DNA of 64,000 nucleotides from Eucommia ulmoides (Eukaryota; Streptophyta; Magnoliopsida; Garryales; Eucommiaceae): contig CM028338.1 in NCBI GenBank assembly GCA_016647705.1, forward strand, positions 9,981,240 through 10,045,239, read 5' to 3'. The notes below the pieces were generated by a model. The model was given only the letters and a program-made list of their open reading frames with translations. It ran no database searches and had not been told where the DNA came from. The position numbers and the translations under genes were made by a program. Positions 25,701 to 36,079 of the stretch are shown here, piece by piece (the stretch's first letter is position 1; every line of letters starts with the position of its first letter).

Positions 25701-28700
25701 TGGCCAAAAGAATTTGTGATTCACACGGATCATGAATCTTTGAAGCATTTAAAGGATCAACAGAAGCTAAACAAGCGACACGCCAAGTAGGTGGAGTTCA
25801 TTGAAACGTTTCCTTATATGATCAAGTACAAACAAGGAAAGGAAAATGTTGTGGTTGATGCATTATCTCAGAGGTACGCATTACTTTTTACCTTAGATAC
25901 AAAATTGTTTGGTTTTGAATACATTAAGGATTTGTATGTTGATGATGTTGATTTCGGTAATGTCTTCAATGCATGTGAGAAATTGGCGTTTGGCAAGTTC
26001 TTTAAGCATAATTTGTTTAAAGAAAATAAGTTATTTGTGCCTAAATATTCGTTGTGTGACTCGCTTGTCAGAGAAGCTCATGGGGGTGGTTTAATGGGGC
26101 ATTTTGGCATCTCTAAGACTTTAGATGTTTTGCATGAACACTTCTTCTAGCCTCATATGAAACGTGAAGTGGAGAGAATTTGTGGGCAGTGTATTATTTG
26201 CAGACAAGCTAAGTCTAAGGTTAAGCCTCATGGTTTGTATACTCCTTTGCCTATACCTAGTGAACCTTGGATTAATATTTTTATGGATTTTGTGTTAGGT
26301 TTACCTAGGTCAAAAGGAGGTAGAGATTCTATATATGTGGTTTTAGATATGTTTTCTAAGATAACTCATTTTATTCCGTGTCATAAAATCGATGATACAT
26401 CACATATTGCTGATTTATTTTTCAAAGAAATAGTTTTTAAAGAAATATGTTTTCTCGGAGCTAAATTTTTATTTTCTACTACTTGTTATCCACAAACTGA
26501 TGGTCAAACTGAAATAGTTAATAGACTTTATCTACTTTATTGCGTGCTATAATACAAAAGAACATAAAGACATGAGAAGACTGTTTGCCTCATGTAGAGT
26601 TTGCATATAATAGAAGTGTGCATTCTGCAACTAAGTTTTCACTGTTTGAAATTATGTATGGTTTTAATCCATTAATTCCTTTACCTATGCATCAGCGTGT
26701 TAACTTAGATGGGAAGAAAAAGGCAGATTTTGTTAAGCAGATCCATGAAAAGGCTCGACAAAACATTGAGATGAGAACTAAACAATATGTCAACCAAGCT
26801 AATAAGGGGTGCAAGAAAGTTGTATTTGAGCTTGGTGATTGGGTTTGGTTGCATATGAGGAAGGAACAGTTTCCCCAACAAAGACATTCTAAGCTCTTCC
26901 AAGGGGAGATGGTCATTTTCAAGTGATAGAACGAATCAATGACAACGCCTACAAATTATACATTCAGTGAGTTTAATGTAAGTGTTATTTTTAATGTGGC
27001 TGACTTGTCTCCATTTGGTGTAAGTAAAGATTAGAGAATAAATCATTTTCAAGAGTGAGAGAATTATGAGAATATATCAGCTGCACCAAGGGATCCATTG
27101 AATGTTCCAGTTGGCCCAATAAGGCTAAATGGTTCAAAGTAACACTTAATGGACTAATTCAAGATATTTGGGCTGAATTTACAATGATAAAGCCCAAATT
27201 AGGCCCGAATGACAATCAAGACCTAATCCATCTCATCAAGGCAAGCGAATAGGTTTAGGCGTGAAATTGAATGGGTCTAGACATGAGAGCCACAAAATTT
27301 CAGCTTATTTATTTTATTAATTAATTTTTTAATTTTAAATTAGGTCATTTATTTGTTGAGTTGTAAGGCATAATTGTCAAGTAGTCTTTTCTTTTTCTGT
27401 TGTTTTGTCTTTGTAGTGAGAGACACTAGGGTTTCCTTTGCTTTAGCCTTGGCCGCCCATTTACAAGACAACTACGCTTTTATTTTGTTGTCTTGTGGCC
27501 GCCTCCTATGAATGGTTTTTACTTGGTCTCTTGGCCGTCTATTTAAGAGGCAATGTAGGCTTGAGAAAACACTAATTTTTACGTTGATTAATATAATTTG
27601 AGGGGTTTTTTTCTTAAATTCTTCATAGAACTTTTCTGAACTTATCAAGATTTCTTGTGGCGTTCAAACTCTATATCTTTAGTTCGTGATTCTCTTATAA
27701 TCATTGGGTCAAAGATCGTTACTTATACCTTTAGTTCATGTTTCATTCATAAACGTTGAGTCAAGGAAATCTATCCAAACTTCAGTATTTTTGTTTCGTT
27801 ATAAATCTGAATTTAGTTCGATCCTTAGCGAAAAAACCCTAATTTAGTTTGGGGTCTCATTAATTCTTGGTGAGGTTCGCATCATTTGGACCTGAATCGA
27901 GCGGCCAAAAAAGGGACCCAGATGAGGCGAGCATATCAGACTCCAGGCTAGCCTCAAGCTTGTTGATGAAACTTCTTGCCAGTTTTCTTTTTCCGATCCA
28001 AAAAAAAAAATATATATATATATATATAAACAAAATTGAAATATAGTTTTATTTTTTATTTGAGAGTAGACTAAATCCCCCCACCCTTAATAAAACAGAT
28101 GCGTAACTATCAACCAGCCAAAACAGTATTTGTACCAACTTACTCTGATCTTGAAGGACCAAGGGACATGAGTGTTTGAAATATCGCCTCCGAAGTTCCC
28201 TCAACTACACCCACTGCCATTATTGCTGGGTGATCATCCCACTGCATACATAGGAGCATATTCAGCAGAAATTGATATCAAAAACACTTGGTTCATATTA
28301 AATTCCAACTGACCTTCCCATGGTGTTCCCTCTCTTTTGCTTCTTTGAATAACCGAAGACCTGCATAATACCTAAAGGTTCAAAATGGAAGTTCAACAAC
28401 CGCAAAATGCACATCATAATTCTAATGCCTACCATTCTGACAACCAAATATTGTCCAAGGTGAAGGTGCTATGACATCGGTCGTCGACGGATCCATGAAA
28501 TTGGATGAACGAAGAGTCCAGTCTAAGGAGTTCGAATGGTGTACCCTATTTGAACAGTTGAACCTGTGCACAACAAGACATAGTAAGTAAGTAAGAAATA
28601 GACGAGCATTTTTTCTTATCAAACTAGGCCCGAAAACCAAGTAATAAACACCTTACCAAACACTGTCAGCAGTTGGCTAAATATGAAAAGAGAAACGTAA

Positions 28701-31700
28701 ATTGTCAAAAACAAAATTAAAGTTTTAGAAAACGGGAAACCAGAGTAGTCGTAAGAAAGAAGCTAATCTTCGCCTAGAAAGATACCCAAGATTTCACAAA
28801 ATACCTCAAAGACTGGTATTCACGCCTTGGACAATTCAGAACATCTCCTCGGTTCAAGTCCGCCTGCATTTTTCTACTCTAATCATCACTCACCAGCATT
28901 GAAATCTATATCACAACTATATGCAGCAACAGAAAAGGAGGGGAAACAAGAAAGAGAGAAATAGCAGTAAGGACCTTTAAACCTGCATCCTGAAAGGATT
29001 GAATCCATCTTGCAGCTTCTTCAGGACTAGATGCTCCCAACTATGACATTTTTGAAAGTTATAACTTACAACATTGACAATAAAGATATGAAACTGAAAT
29101 TTCTGATAGTACTTTTTGCACCTTTAGTTGATCATTGTGATTAGAAGTATTATATAATGAGAAGATGAAAAAAACCTGCAAAATCCAAAGGGAAGTGGCA
29201 TTGGTCACAACTCAACCTAGAGCTTATAAACCAAAAAACATCTCATTGCACCCAAAAAAAATAGCAAAAGGTTTATACTTTTCTCTGAATGCTCTCTCTC
29301 CCATTGTCCGTCACCCTTATGCAGGAATCTATAATTGCACTTCTGACAGGATCCTGTCCACAAAAAAAAAATGTACCTTAAGATCTTGGGTAAGAAGGAA
29401 AATTAAGTCATTTGTATTTTGGTGTGTGCATATTTTAAGAAAGTATACTTGCTGCCCATTATTAAAAGGCTATCATGACAATCACACCAAAAGGATCCCT
29501 CATGTGCATACTAATTTGGGGTCCAATTACAGCTATGCCTTTCTAGAAACACAAACCCGCAACGTATAATAAAGACGATGAAACTTCTTCTATGATGCAT
29601 CCTAGTGGTTTTGGATGCACCATTTAATCGTATAATTTTGTGTATAAGTGATAGAAGGTAACAAATACATATAACTAAGTGCATAAAACGTGTAATAAAA
29701 AAAAAAAAAATTTGAAGGTTCTTTTAGAAGTTACAAGATTAGTTAAAGCTGCAACTTTGAGAATAAAGCTTATAAGATCGTATGATACTTCCAAAACCAC
29801 TTGAGTAGTTGAATGTAATGTATCATTGTCATTCCCCCAAATATAAAATAATAAAGTTGTGCATTAGTGTATATGCCTTAAAAGCTTGACCATGAGCTAT
29901 GCCATGGAGAAAAATATTATTGAAGTCAATACAATAACAACAAATTTTTGTCCCAATTATGTAAGATTGGTCACAGGAGTCCTTTTCCATTAATGAGCTA
30001 GGTCATATTAGATCGGACATAGTCATGCCATCCATAAAAGTCTTCCTCGTGGTTTCTTAGGTCTATAACTATTTGTCCCTCATGAACTTACCTCACTAAA
30101 TAATTTTTGGTTTCACTACATCTATGGATCTCCCATATACATTTTTTTACCATCTTAAAGGATTGTGGAGACCTCCAAGTTATCTAGAAACCAGACCTTG
30201 GGGGAAAATAAATGAATTTACAATAACTTTTGGATTGTATAATACAATAGGAATATTTTTTGAGGGGGGGTGGGGGAGTATCCTCAATTTTCATTATTTC
30301 TATCATCAGCGTAATTAATTAAAATTGTTAGCCACAAAAAAATCAACTATTTGTAGAATTCCTCATCAAACAAGAAGTGAGGAATGCAAAATAACTAGGA
30401 AAGGAAAATATCGACAATAAAAGACGGCACATCGGGAGTTAGGACTTAGGTGCCACAACAAGACTTACAATAATTTTGAGCAGTGTTACCAGGAACCTAG
30501 CCCAATTAGACTTACAGAATGAGTTAGTGATGCGAAATGAAACTTCTCTCGGATTGTAGTACATGAGGGGTAGGCTTAGATGGTTCTTTTTCTAAATCGT
30601 GGCTTACTTTGTTCGACTAACACTTCTATAAATGATATCTAGATAAAAAGTAACATGTACTTCCATGCATTCACAAAAACAAACCAATAATTATTAAAAA
30701 TCACAAAATTCAATCTCAAAAACAAGGTATATCAATTATGACAATCGAATTCACTGGAAAACCACAGCCTGGTACGCATAAACTTGATCATAGTTCCATG
30801 GGATACTAAGAACTAGGTAACTCTGGTTTTAATTACTTCACTATACTTCCAGTTTTCCACTTATACTCCAAACTCTTTTCTCATAAATCCAAGCGGATTA
30901 CAAAATAGGTAAGAGGAACAAGTTTTAGATATATGTCACACACCATTCTCCCTTTTAAATAAACATGACTCTATTTTTTCATATTAAATTCACAAAGTTC
31001 ACTTCTAAACAAAAGAAGAAGAAGATAGCCTCGTGTCATTTAACTGACCTCCCATGTAAATGCCATTACCAAAAAAAAAAAAAAAAAACTAGCAAAATGA
31101 ACGGCAAAGTAAATTGCTTTAAAGTACAAGCAGGCTACTGATATTATCATGGTAAGAACATCCTTCTGCAAAAAAAAATATGAAAAAATCAATATATGTA
31201 CCATCAAGGGAACACCCCGCGCACGCCCAATAAGTTAGCAGAATTTGATTTATCAAATATTCAAAAATCATATGTACTCACCAGTAGTCCAATCCTATAC
31301 GAACGTTCAGATAAACAAGAACACAGTACATAACGAAATCTAGAAGACAAGGATCCCCAAACAAACCACTGGATTTCAAAGAAAAACATATAACAAAGCA
31401 AATAGTGATGCAAAACAGCACTAAATGCAACCACCACAATCATAACTTCAGGATATCAGCAGTCAGCAAGAATCGAAAAAAGCACCGCAAGAATTAGACA
31501 GTAAATACATATCATTTGATTGTTTTCAAGTTGAGGAACTAGATACCCCGCATGCCTACTATATGGATGGATATAAAATAGACGGAGATAACGACGTGCA
31601 ATGAACCTCGTTTTCCGAAATCGGAACTGATTTGAAGCTCCGGAGGAGGTGATCTTGAAGAACAAAGTAGCGCTTCCGCGAGTACTGCAAACCAATGCGA

Positions 31701-31759
31701 TTCGAGCGAATGAGATACAACCACCCTTCCATTCTCCCATCATTCTGAGAAACACCCAT
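13697..31759 (-). CDS. EDR2-like protein: PH, START and DUF1336 domains, 21 coding exons, intact
   Basis: Coding exons in transcript order: 31759-31607, 29353-29279, 29175-29122, 29040-28975, 28863-28805, 28563-28433, 28360-28314, 28241-28144, 21956-21861, 21763-21699, 21606-21535, 21199-21053, 20957-20647, 20027-19964, 19760-19585, 19285-19184, 19098-19048, 18958-18815, 15711-15616, 14806-14705, 13786-13697. They sum to 2199 bp (732 residues plus TGA), every intron is GT-AG and all phases join. The start is the ATG opening [20 protein letters not shown], typical of this family. Known family: plant EDR2-type lipid-binding proteins; Arabidopsis EDR2 is a negative regulator of salicylic-acid-dependent defence and cell death. 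The N-terminus and domain order match the At5g35180 branch rather than EDR2 itself, so a defence role is inferred, not shown. No stops or frameshifts were seen in the exons. Exon borders were set by eye from splice consensus and family similarity. Confidence 0.93.
15082..15293. mobile_element. MITE 1 (TAA target site, Tourist/Harbinger-like), in intron 19
   Basis: A 212-bp segment flanked by direct TAA (15079-15081 and 15294-15296). The left end reads 'ggtgggtttgattagcg' and the right end, reverse-complemented, 'cgtccgtttgattac'. The inside is T-rich left and A-rich right, folding back with 'gtttctgttttt' against 'aacaaaaacaaa'. A 3-bp TAA duplication with G-rich inverted ends is characteristic of PIF/Harbinger-related MITEs. 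Confidence 0.7.
15355..15595 (+). repeat. tRNA-like interspersed repeat (possible SINE), in intron 19
   Basis: 'tggtatcagagccaagg' near 15390 is followed by 'gggttcaattccc' near 15413, a good match to the RNA polymerase III B box. The segment is antisense to the host gene. It is followed by 'gctgaggggagactgttagc' and ends near 'ggtcctacaggg'; the word 'ggtcctaca' also occurs near its start. A tRNA-derived SINE is the best guess; a retroelement primer-site fragment is the alternative. Confidence 0.4.
16170..16449. mobile_element. MITE 2 (TAA target site), in intron 18
   Basis: A 280-bp segment between TAA at 16167-16169 and TAA at 16450-16452. The left end 'ggtaccttttgattagtg' pairs with the right end, whose reverse complement begins 'ggtggcgtttggttagtgg'. 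Pairing continues through 'tttctgtttctt'. It holds T and A homopolymers in the middle. It belongs to the same family as the elements at 15082 and 34850. Confidence 0.78.
18432..18755 (+). mobile_element. Solo-LTR-like segment in intron 18
   Basis: It starts TGTTAAAGGG and ends near AATAACA, giving the TGTTA...TAACA ends of many Ty1/copia LTRs. It contains a TATA box (tataaata, 18518-18525) followed by 'gagggaaaggctaac'. No target-site duplication could be confirmed, so the borders are tentative. Confidence 0.4.
19964..20957 (-). CDS. EDR2-like gene, exons 13-14: acidic linker
   Basis: Exon 13 (311 bp, residues about 355-458) starts with [18 protein letters not shown], finishing the START region, and continues as a hydrophilic, acidic, low-complexity stretch with many E, D, N and S residues. 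It includes the conserved [12 protein letters not shown] motif seen in this protein family just before the C-terminal domain. Exon 14 adds [15 protein letters not shown]. The linker probably keeps the lipid-binding START domain and the C-terminal domain flexible relative to each other. The intron before exon 13 is only 95 bp and contains an 11-base C homopolymer on the coding strand close to the acceptor. Confidence 0.88.
21053..28863 (-). CDS. EDR2-like gene, exons 5-12: START domain part
   Basis: Exon 5 encodes a variable linker. Exons 6-12 (to about residue 354) encode most of the START domain: [16 protein letters not shown], the short exon [31 protein letters not shown], the block beginning [16 protein letters not shown], then [10 protein letters not shown] and GGYVISPVN, and [18 protein letters not shown] domains form a hydrophobic pocket for a lipid; the ligand of this family is not established from sequence. 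Two substitutions from the usual family pattern are seen in exon 10 (MKCRD and LLLQRYW, where an arginine is usual at the C and the Q). Intron 8, between exons 8 and 9, is 6187 bp and carries a retrotransposon fragment. Confidence 0.9.
22559..22966. repeat. 205-bp tandem duplication in intron 8
   Basis: 22559-22763 and 22764-22966 both start 'aacctaaactattgacacac' and end 'attgtaaat(t)gg'. I count roughly ten differences, so the copies are about 95 percent identical. No coding content. Confidence 0.93.
23040..23500 (-). pseudogene. Trypsin-like peptidase pseudogene fragment in intron 8
   Basis: Reading down the minus strand in shifting frames gives [20 protein letters not shown], then [16 protein letters not shown], then [40 protein letters not shown] and [13 protein letters not shown]. 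The order Asp-containing DLTVLKV, a turn, then GCPLF-x4-GLLVGI resembles the catalytic Asp and Ser regions of chymotrypsin-fold peptidases, where GNSGGPLF would be usual; here the serine is missing. Frame changes and stops mean it is not expressed as such. The family assignment is by pattern only and may be wrong. Confidence 0.42.
24780..24975 (-). repeat. GC-rich interspersed repeat, minus orientation
   Basis: Read on the minus strand it begins 'atgttgtaaaaggcattctt' and continues with 'gggctggcccagaggcgagg'. The same family lies on the plus strand at about 53392-53575, where the corresponding words are 'atgttataaaaggtgttttc' and 'gagcccaaaggcgaggc'. It is clearly richer in GC than its surroundings. 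Class unknown. Confidence 0.6.
25265..27140 (+). pseudogene. 5'-truncated Ty3/gypsy pol copy in intron 8
   Basis: The copy begins at the end of reverse transcriptase ([20 protein letters not shown]), then RNase H ([36 protein letters not shown]), the integrase zinc finger (HEAH...[13 protein letters not shown]), core ([32 protein letters not shown]) and C-terminal part ([16 protein letters not shown]). It is the same family as the copy at 53950-60026 but carries its own stops, for example TGA in ETWQ and TAG in FFWP, and a deletion of several codons between DLFF and the CYPQTDGQ block. It lies antisense to the host gene and ends in an LTR. Confidence 0.9.
27200..27884 (+). mobile_element. 3' LTR of the gypsy copy in intron 8
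   Basis: Homologous over most of its length to 54150-54731: 'ggcataattg', 'tcttgtggcgttcaaa', 'tataatcattgggtca', 'cataaacgttgagtcaagg' and 'ggtgaggttcgcatca'. The right end at 27884 is set by comparison with the other copy, where CA precedes the primer binding site. The left border is estimated. Confidence 0.7.
28005..28028. repeat. A-run and (TA)n tract
   Basis: A poly-A run followed by alternating ta, about 100 bp before exon 8 acceptor on the intron side. Confidence 0.8.
28975..31759 (-). CDS. EDR2-like gene, exons 1-4: PH domain part
   Basis: Exons 1-4 encode residues 1-116. The pleckstrin-homology fold is seen as [21 protein letters not shown] (about residues 12-32), the basic strand-loop-strand start, then [15 protein letters not shown] and [18 protein letters not shown], and the closing helix with [19 protein letters not shown] carrying the nearly invariant tryptophan. 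PH domains of this family are thought to bind phosphoinositides and direct the protein to membranes; binding here is inferred. Exon 1 is separated from exon 2 by a 2.25-kb intron. The C-terminal alpha-helix of the domain ends at the exon 4/5 border. Confidence 0.9.
29354..31606 (-). other. Intron 1 of the EDR2-like gene
   Basis: A 2253-bp intron between the first PH-domain exon and exon 2. It starts with a GT directly after the codons for SENE and ends with a T-rich tract and CAG-type acceptor. I see only AT-rich sequence, a long A run near 31070-31088 and a G-rich tract around 30264-30278; no coding or mobile element was recognised. Confidence 0.8.
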
Positions 31760-32250
31760 TTCCCGATTATCCTGTTTGATTCCTCTGATTTCGTTCTATC
31801 TAAATCCGAAACCTAAAAACCATTTCAAACATATTTACAAAAACCATATACGCCACTACCTCCTGCGTGTGAATTTGCTCAGTATCAACAGTAAAACCCA
31901 CCGAAACAAATCGAGGAAAAGAGATTTCGATCCTCTGATCTCTAGTATGGAAAATCAGAGAATCTAAATGAAGCAACGTCGAAATGCTGATGAGACCCCT
32001 CACCTTCCCTTCCCTTCCCTTCCCTCCCTCTTTCCCTTTCTTTTTCTGTAGCTTTTTAAACCAACCGCACAAATGATGCATACGTGAGACAAAAAATACC
32101 AGGCAATGATGTGAAATAGGAAAATGACTATTTTGCCCTTCCAAGCATGACGACAGATTAACACTTGACAGGAAGACCCAACTCATTTGATCCTCCTCAA
32201 ATTTTCCTTTCCTTTTTTTATTTGAGGGGTCCACCCGGAATGGATTTTGA
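31607..32250 (-). promoter_or_regulatory. 5' UTR/promoter region of the EDR2-like gene with a G-quadruplex motif
   Basis: Only 31760-32250 is upstream sequence; the rest is exon 1. On the coding strand, six GGG tracts lie between 32036 and 32007 with loops of 5, 1, 2, 2 and 2 bases, about 250 bp before the ATG. This fits the canonical G3-plus loop pattern of an intramolecular G-quadruplex and is also a short pentanucleotide microsatellite. No clear TATA box could be chosen. A 5' UTR intron is possible but cannot be decided without transcripts. Confidence 0.5.
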
Positions 32251-32611
32251 TTCGATTTTACTAAAAATTAAAATCAAAATTGTCAGGTATACTAAACCAA
32301 AACCCAAACTGAAATTCAAACAGTCAATTTTTTATAAACGATTTTAAAATCGAACCGTTAAATTTTATATAAAATCGAAATCGTAAAACCGTTCAAATTT
32401 TTTTAATATTATAAAAAATCAAAATTATAAACCGTTATTTTTTATATATAAATAAAAACATAACTAAAATATAAAACATGAATTCCAGAAAATCAAACCA
32501 AATAACTATTAATTGTTACAATAAATGTTTCAATTATAATTAAAATACGATACATAAAATTCACATGTACTAAAAAAATAATTAGTTAGATAATCGTCAC
32601 AATACAAATCA

Positions 32612-32647
<36 letters not shown>

Positions 32648-33129
32648 ACTAGAAGTTAAACTATAAATAAACAAAAAAGCGAGGGTAATATTTAATAAAA
32701 ATATATCTAAATTATCAGTTACACGGTGCGTTTACGCAGTTCGATTTCACGATTAATCAAAACTAAAATTGTTTCGTTTCTAATTTCAAAATTAAAACCA
32801 TAACCAAAATAACTATTAATTGTTACAATTTGTTACAAACCAAATCAAATAATTATTAATTGTTACAATTTGTTCGATTGCCCATCGGTTCAAATTTAAT
32901 TGCCCCCAACTTAAAAAAAAAAATTCAACCAAGAAACGATAGTCTAAAGGGTGATTCTTCACATTTCACGAAAAAAAAAAAAACGAATACATGATTGTTT
33001 GGTCAAAATAACTTAAATCTTTTATTTTAGAAAAAAAAATATTGTTTTTTCCTAAAACATATATTCAGGTTATTTTGTCCCGTGAACGTTTTTTTAGTTA
33101 TTTAATCCTATGAGTATAATAGGAAAAAA
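32251..33129. other. AT-rich intergenic DNA
   Basis: No gene. It holds words such as 'aaaccgtt' and 'aaatcgaa' repeated irregularly, a (TA)n tract near 32616-32643, and a 'aataactattaattgttaca' segment occurring three times (about 32500, 32808 and 32850). Confidence 0.6.
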
Positions 33130-33132
33130 TAA

Positions 33133-33596
33133 GATCCCTTTTTGTTACTGTTTCCGCTCCCCCTTGATTTATGTTCCCGTTTTTAAATTTTTGAGATTAA
33201 TGTATAGAAACGCATTCGGTAAATATGGGTTTGTTTTAAAAAAAAATTGGATTAATTTGGAACTATTTATTGAATTCGTTAAGAATTTGAAAAACAAAAA
33301 CAAAATGTTAATTCAGTTTCACTCTCACAAAACTATTTCCACTACCATTCTTTCGACCACCGTCACCTCATCAGCCACCATATATTTAAAGAAAATAAAG
33401 AAACGAATGTTACAACCAAACATGTTTGGTGTTTCTATTCAATAAATTAAAAGAAATAATTTTAGAATAATAATTATTATCAAATATGTTTCTATTTCTA
33501 AAATACTTTAGAACGGAAATGAAATTTTTATCCCATCGCATCCTAATTTATTGAAAGTAAAAAACAGAAAAACAAAAACACAAACCAAATGCCACC
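33133..33596. mobile_element. Possible MITE 4 (TAA target site)
   Basis: The right end 'caaaccaaatgccacc' followed by TAA (33597-33599) clearly belongs to the MITE family. The left end is taken as 'gatccctttttgttactgttt' after TAA at 33130-33132; it matches the expected inverted end only loosely, so the left border is tentative. Confidence 0.45.
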
Positions 33597-33599
33597 TAA

Positions 33600-34300
33600 G
33601 TGACCCTTTCAATTGTTAATCTTGCATTTGTTTGTTTATTTATTTGTTTTTCTTTTCTCTTTTCCTCACTCATTGCTTGCTCCCTCTTTTCTTTCTACTC
33701 TCACATTTTAACAAAAACAAATGCAAAACAGGGAAAAAAAAAAAAGAATTAAATAGTATATATAAGAGAGTTCAACTAAGTAGAACTTTAGATGGTAGAG
33801 TTCAACAAAAATCTTAAGTTCGACTAAACACACAAGAGAACCGATAGTGGAGATCAATTGACAGTATAAGATGAAGTCAAATTATGAGTTTAAACTAGAT
33901 ATAATTTTTGTCATTTTTACCCTATCATTTTAGTAATACATGAGACAACCCTTAAATATTTGTTAATTTTTGAGGTTAAAAATATAATTTAAGATTTAAT
34001 ATCAAAATTATATAAATTATAGGGATACTTATGTAATTATATCAAAAGTTAGGCAAATATGGATGAGAATTTGTTGGAAAACTAAATATGGAAGAGAAAA
34101 AGATAGAAATGTTGTGGAAGATAAGAAAATATGTGGGTGCATCCCCATATTTACACGTGTGTGTATGTGCGCGCGCGCGCATGTGTTTGTTGGGAAACTA
34201 ATTACAGAAAAGCAAGAAAATAATAGAAATGCGTGGAAGATAAGAAAATATATGGGTGTCTTAACCCTATAGATCCAATGATAAAGAAAAAATAAGAAGA
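33600..34300. repeat. AT-rich DNA with a ~117-bp imperfect duplication
   Basis: Around 34072 and 34188 a segment with 'gaaatg', 'gtggaagataagaaaatat' and 'tgggtg' occurs twice, separated by a (GC)5 tract (gcgcgcgcgc, about 34171-34180). Nothing else is recognised between 33600 and 34070. Confidence 0.6.
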
Positions 34301-34849
34301 AATGAAAAAAAAAATACCATGATAAGGTGGCTAAGTGTGTATATATGTGTGTTTTCTCTGAATATATGTGTTTTTTATGAATTGGGGAAGAAAAGGAGAG
34401 GGTGGCTGAAGAAGAGAGCACAAGTTAAGAGGATTAAGAAAAAAAATTAAGGGAAAACAATTCATGCCATTATCAATTTATTATTTCAGATAGAATTTTT
34501 AACTCTTTATATATATATATATTAATCTCTCTATTGTGTGATTTATGTTGTTATTATTATTATTATTAAATTATAATTGTTAATTTTCATGAAATAATTA
34601 TTGTGTGATACATACTTGTATGTTTATTTGTTGTATTGATTAAATACACGTATTAGAGGGGTTGAAATTCTACTGAATTTTGGCTCACAACCCTATAGTT
34701 TTTATTACAGGGTCGCTAAAAATGGAATTGCGTCAGAAATTATAAATGGATTTAGATTTAATTTATTATTTGTAATATTTTCATTTATTGTTATTATTGT
34801 AAAATTAATTCGATAAATTGACAATTACAATCCTCGCCCTAGTTTGTAA

Positions 34850-35436
34850 GGTCCCGTTTGGTAACTATTTCCATTCCAGAAATTCTCATTCCATTCCCAG
34901 ATTTTTGGAAATTCTGTTTAGGAATAACGTTTGGTAATTTTTGTTTCCGTTTCCATTTCATTCCCATTTGAGAATTGTGCCCACTTTTTTCTTAAGAAAT
35001 GAGAAACAAAAAAAAGTTGTTTCTCATTATTTCCATTTCATTCCCAAAACACATGGTCACTGTTCACCTACTGGCCGACCACCGTCCACCGCCGCTGGTC
35101 ATCTCCGGTGACCGTCACTGGTCACCGTCCGGCCGAAAATTTTTCAGCCACTTCCGGCCGTCGCCGGCGCCGGGGGCCACCGTCGTCGCCGACGCCGGAG
35201 CCACCGCCGTCAGGCCAAAACAGAGAAAAGAAAAAAAAAAAAATTAAGGATAAAATCGTTACCAAACACAATTCCCTTCCCAAAAAAAAATAAAAAAATA
35301 AAAAAATAAAAAATAAAAATAAAAAATTATCGTTACCAAATGCGGTTCTACTTCCAAAAAGAAAACAAAATTCTCATCCCATCCCATTCCCATCCCACTG
35401 CTGGAATGGAAACAGAAACGATTACCAAACGCCACC
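34850..35436. mobile_element. MITE 3 (TAA target site), 587 bp with a GC-rich core
   Basis: TAA at 34847-34849 and 35437-35439 flank it. The left end 'ggtcccgtttggtaactatt' pairs with the reverse complement of the right end, 'ggtggcgtttggtaatcg'; inverted similarity continues over 'tttccattcca' and 'attctcatccc'. The centre (about 35080-35215) is unusually GC-rich with 'cgccgg' words. No transposase gene is present, so it is non-autonomous. Confidence 0.8.
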
Positions 35437-35600
35437 TAAAATTTTTCAAATTTATGGGTAATAAAATATTCGTTATTCAAATTTTTTAATTTTAATTATC
35501 TTTAGAAGAAACCGCTTGACGACCTTTAAAAAATTAGGTCATTACATTTTTGGAGAAGGTTAACATCATAATGAATTTAAATGAGAATCACTCTGACTCT

Positions 35601-35895
35601 TTAAAAAAAAAAAAAAAATGTGAACGATGAAGTGTAAGATTTACCTTCATAGCAATTTACCACTACTTTACCTTCACTTGAATCCTTGTCTGTTGTGATA
35701 GATTTCTTTGAGTCCATCTTCACATGCCCCTTAAATTTTACATCATCTACATGACGAAAATGATTCAATTCATACTTTCTAGAATCTTCTTGTTTGTCTT
35801 GCACATTGACATGCTTAATTATATCATCACCTATTATCTTGATTGAATCATTACCTAGATCATAGTTACTAGTATTTAATTTAGGTATACAAATT
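35601..35895 (-). other. Short open frame, unrecognised
   Basis: On the minus strand a frame of about 90 codons reads PKLNTSNYDLGNDSIKIIGD, DIIKHVNVQDKQEDSRKYEL, and continues to VVVNCYEGKSYTSSF. It is hydrophilic and rich in K, D and N. It lies on the 3' side of an LTR-like segment of a minus-strand element and may be part of a retroelement gag. No family could be named. Confidence 0.3.
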
Positions 35896-36079
35896 AATAA
35901 GGATCATTTTTATTAGTACGAGGCACTTGTAAATAGGGATACCTTCTTTTGGTGTGACCATATTTACTATAATGATAATATCTAATATCATGTTTTCAAT
36001 AACATTATTATGACTATGTTTATACACTAGATGCAAATGATAATAATTAGCAAATCCAGATTTATGTACAGGGCCTAGA

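Larger units (their letters stand above)
21957..28143 (-). other. Intron 8 of the EDR2-like gene, expanded by insertions
   Basis: This 6187-bp intron splits the START domain after the codons for GPSRSE. It contains a truncated Ty3/gypsy copy (about 25265-27884) lying antisense to the gene, a protease-like pseudogene (about 23040-23500), a 205-bp tandem duplication (22559-22966) and a GC-rich interspersed repeat (about 24780-24975). Donor and acceptor sites are normal, so splicing across it is plausible. Confidence 0.85.

Noticed and set aside
34999..35293. Pro/Arg-rich frames
   Set aside because: They fall in the GC-rich core of MITE 3, which has no transposase.
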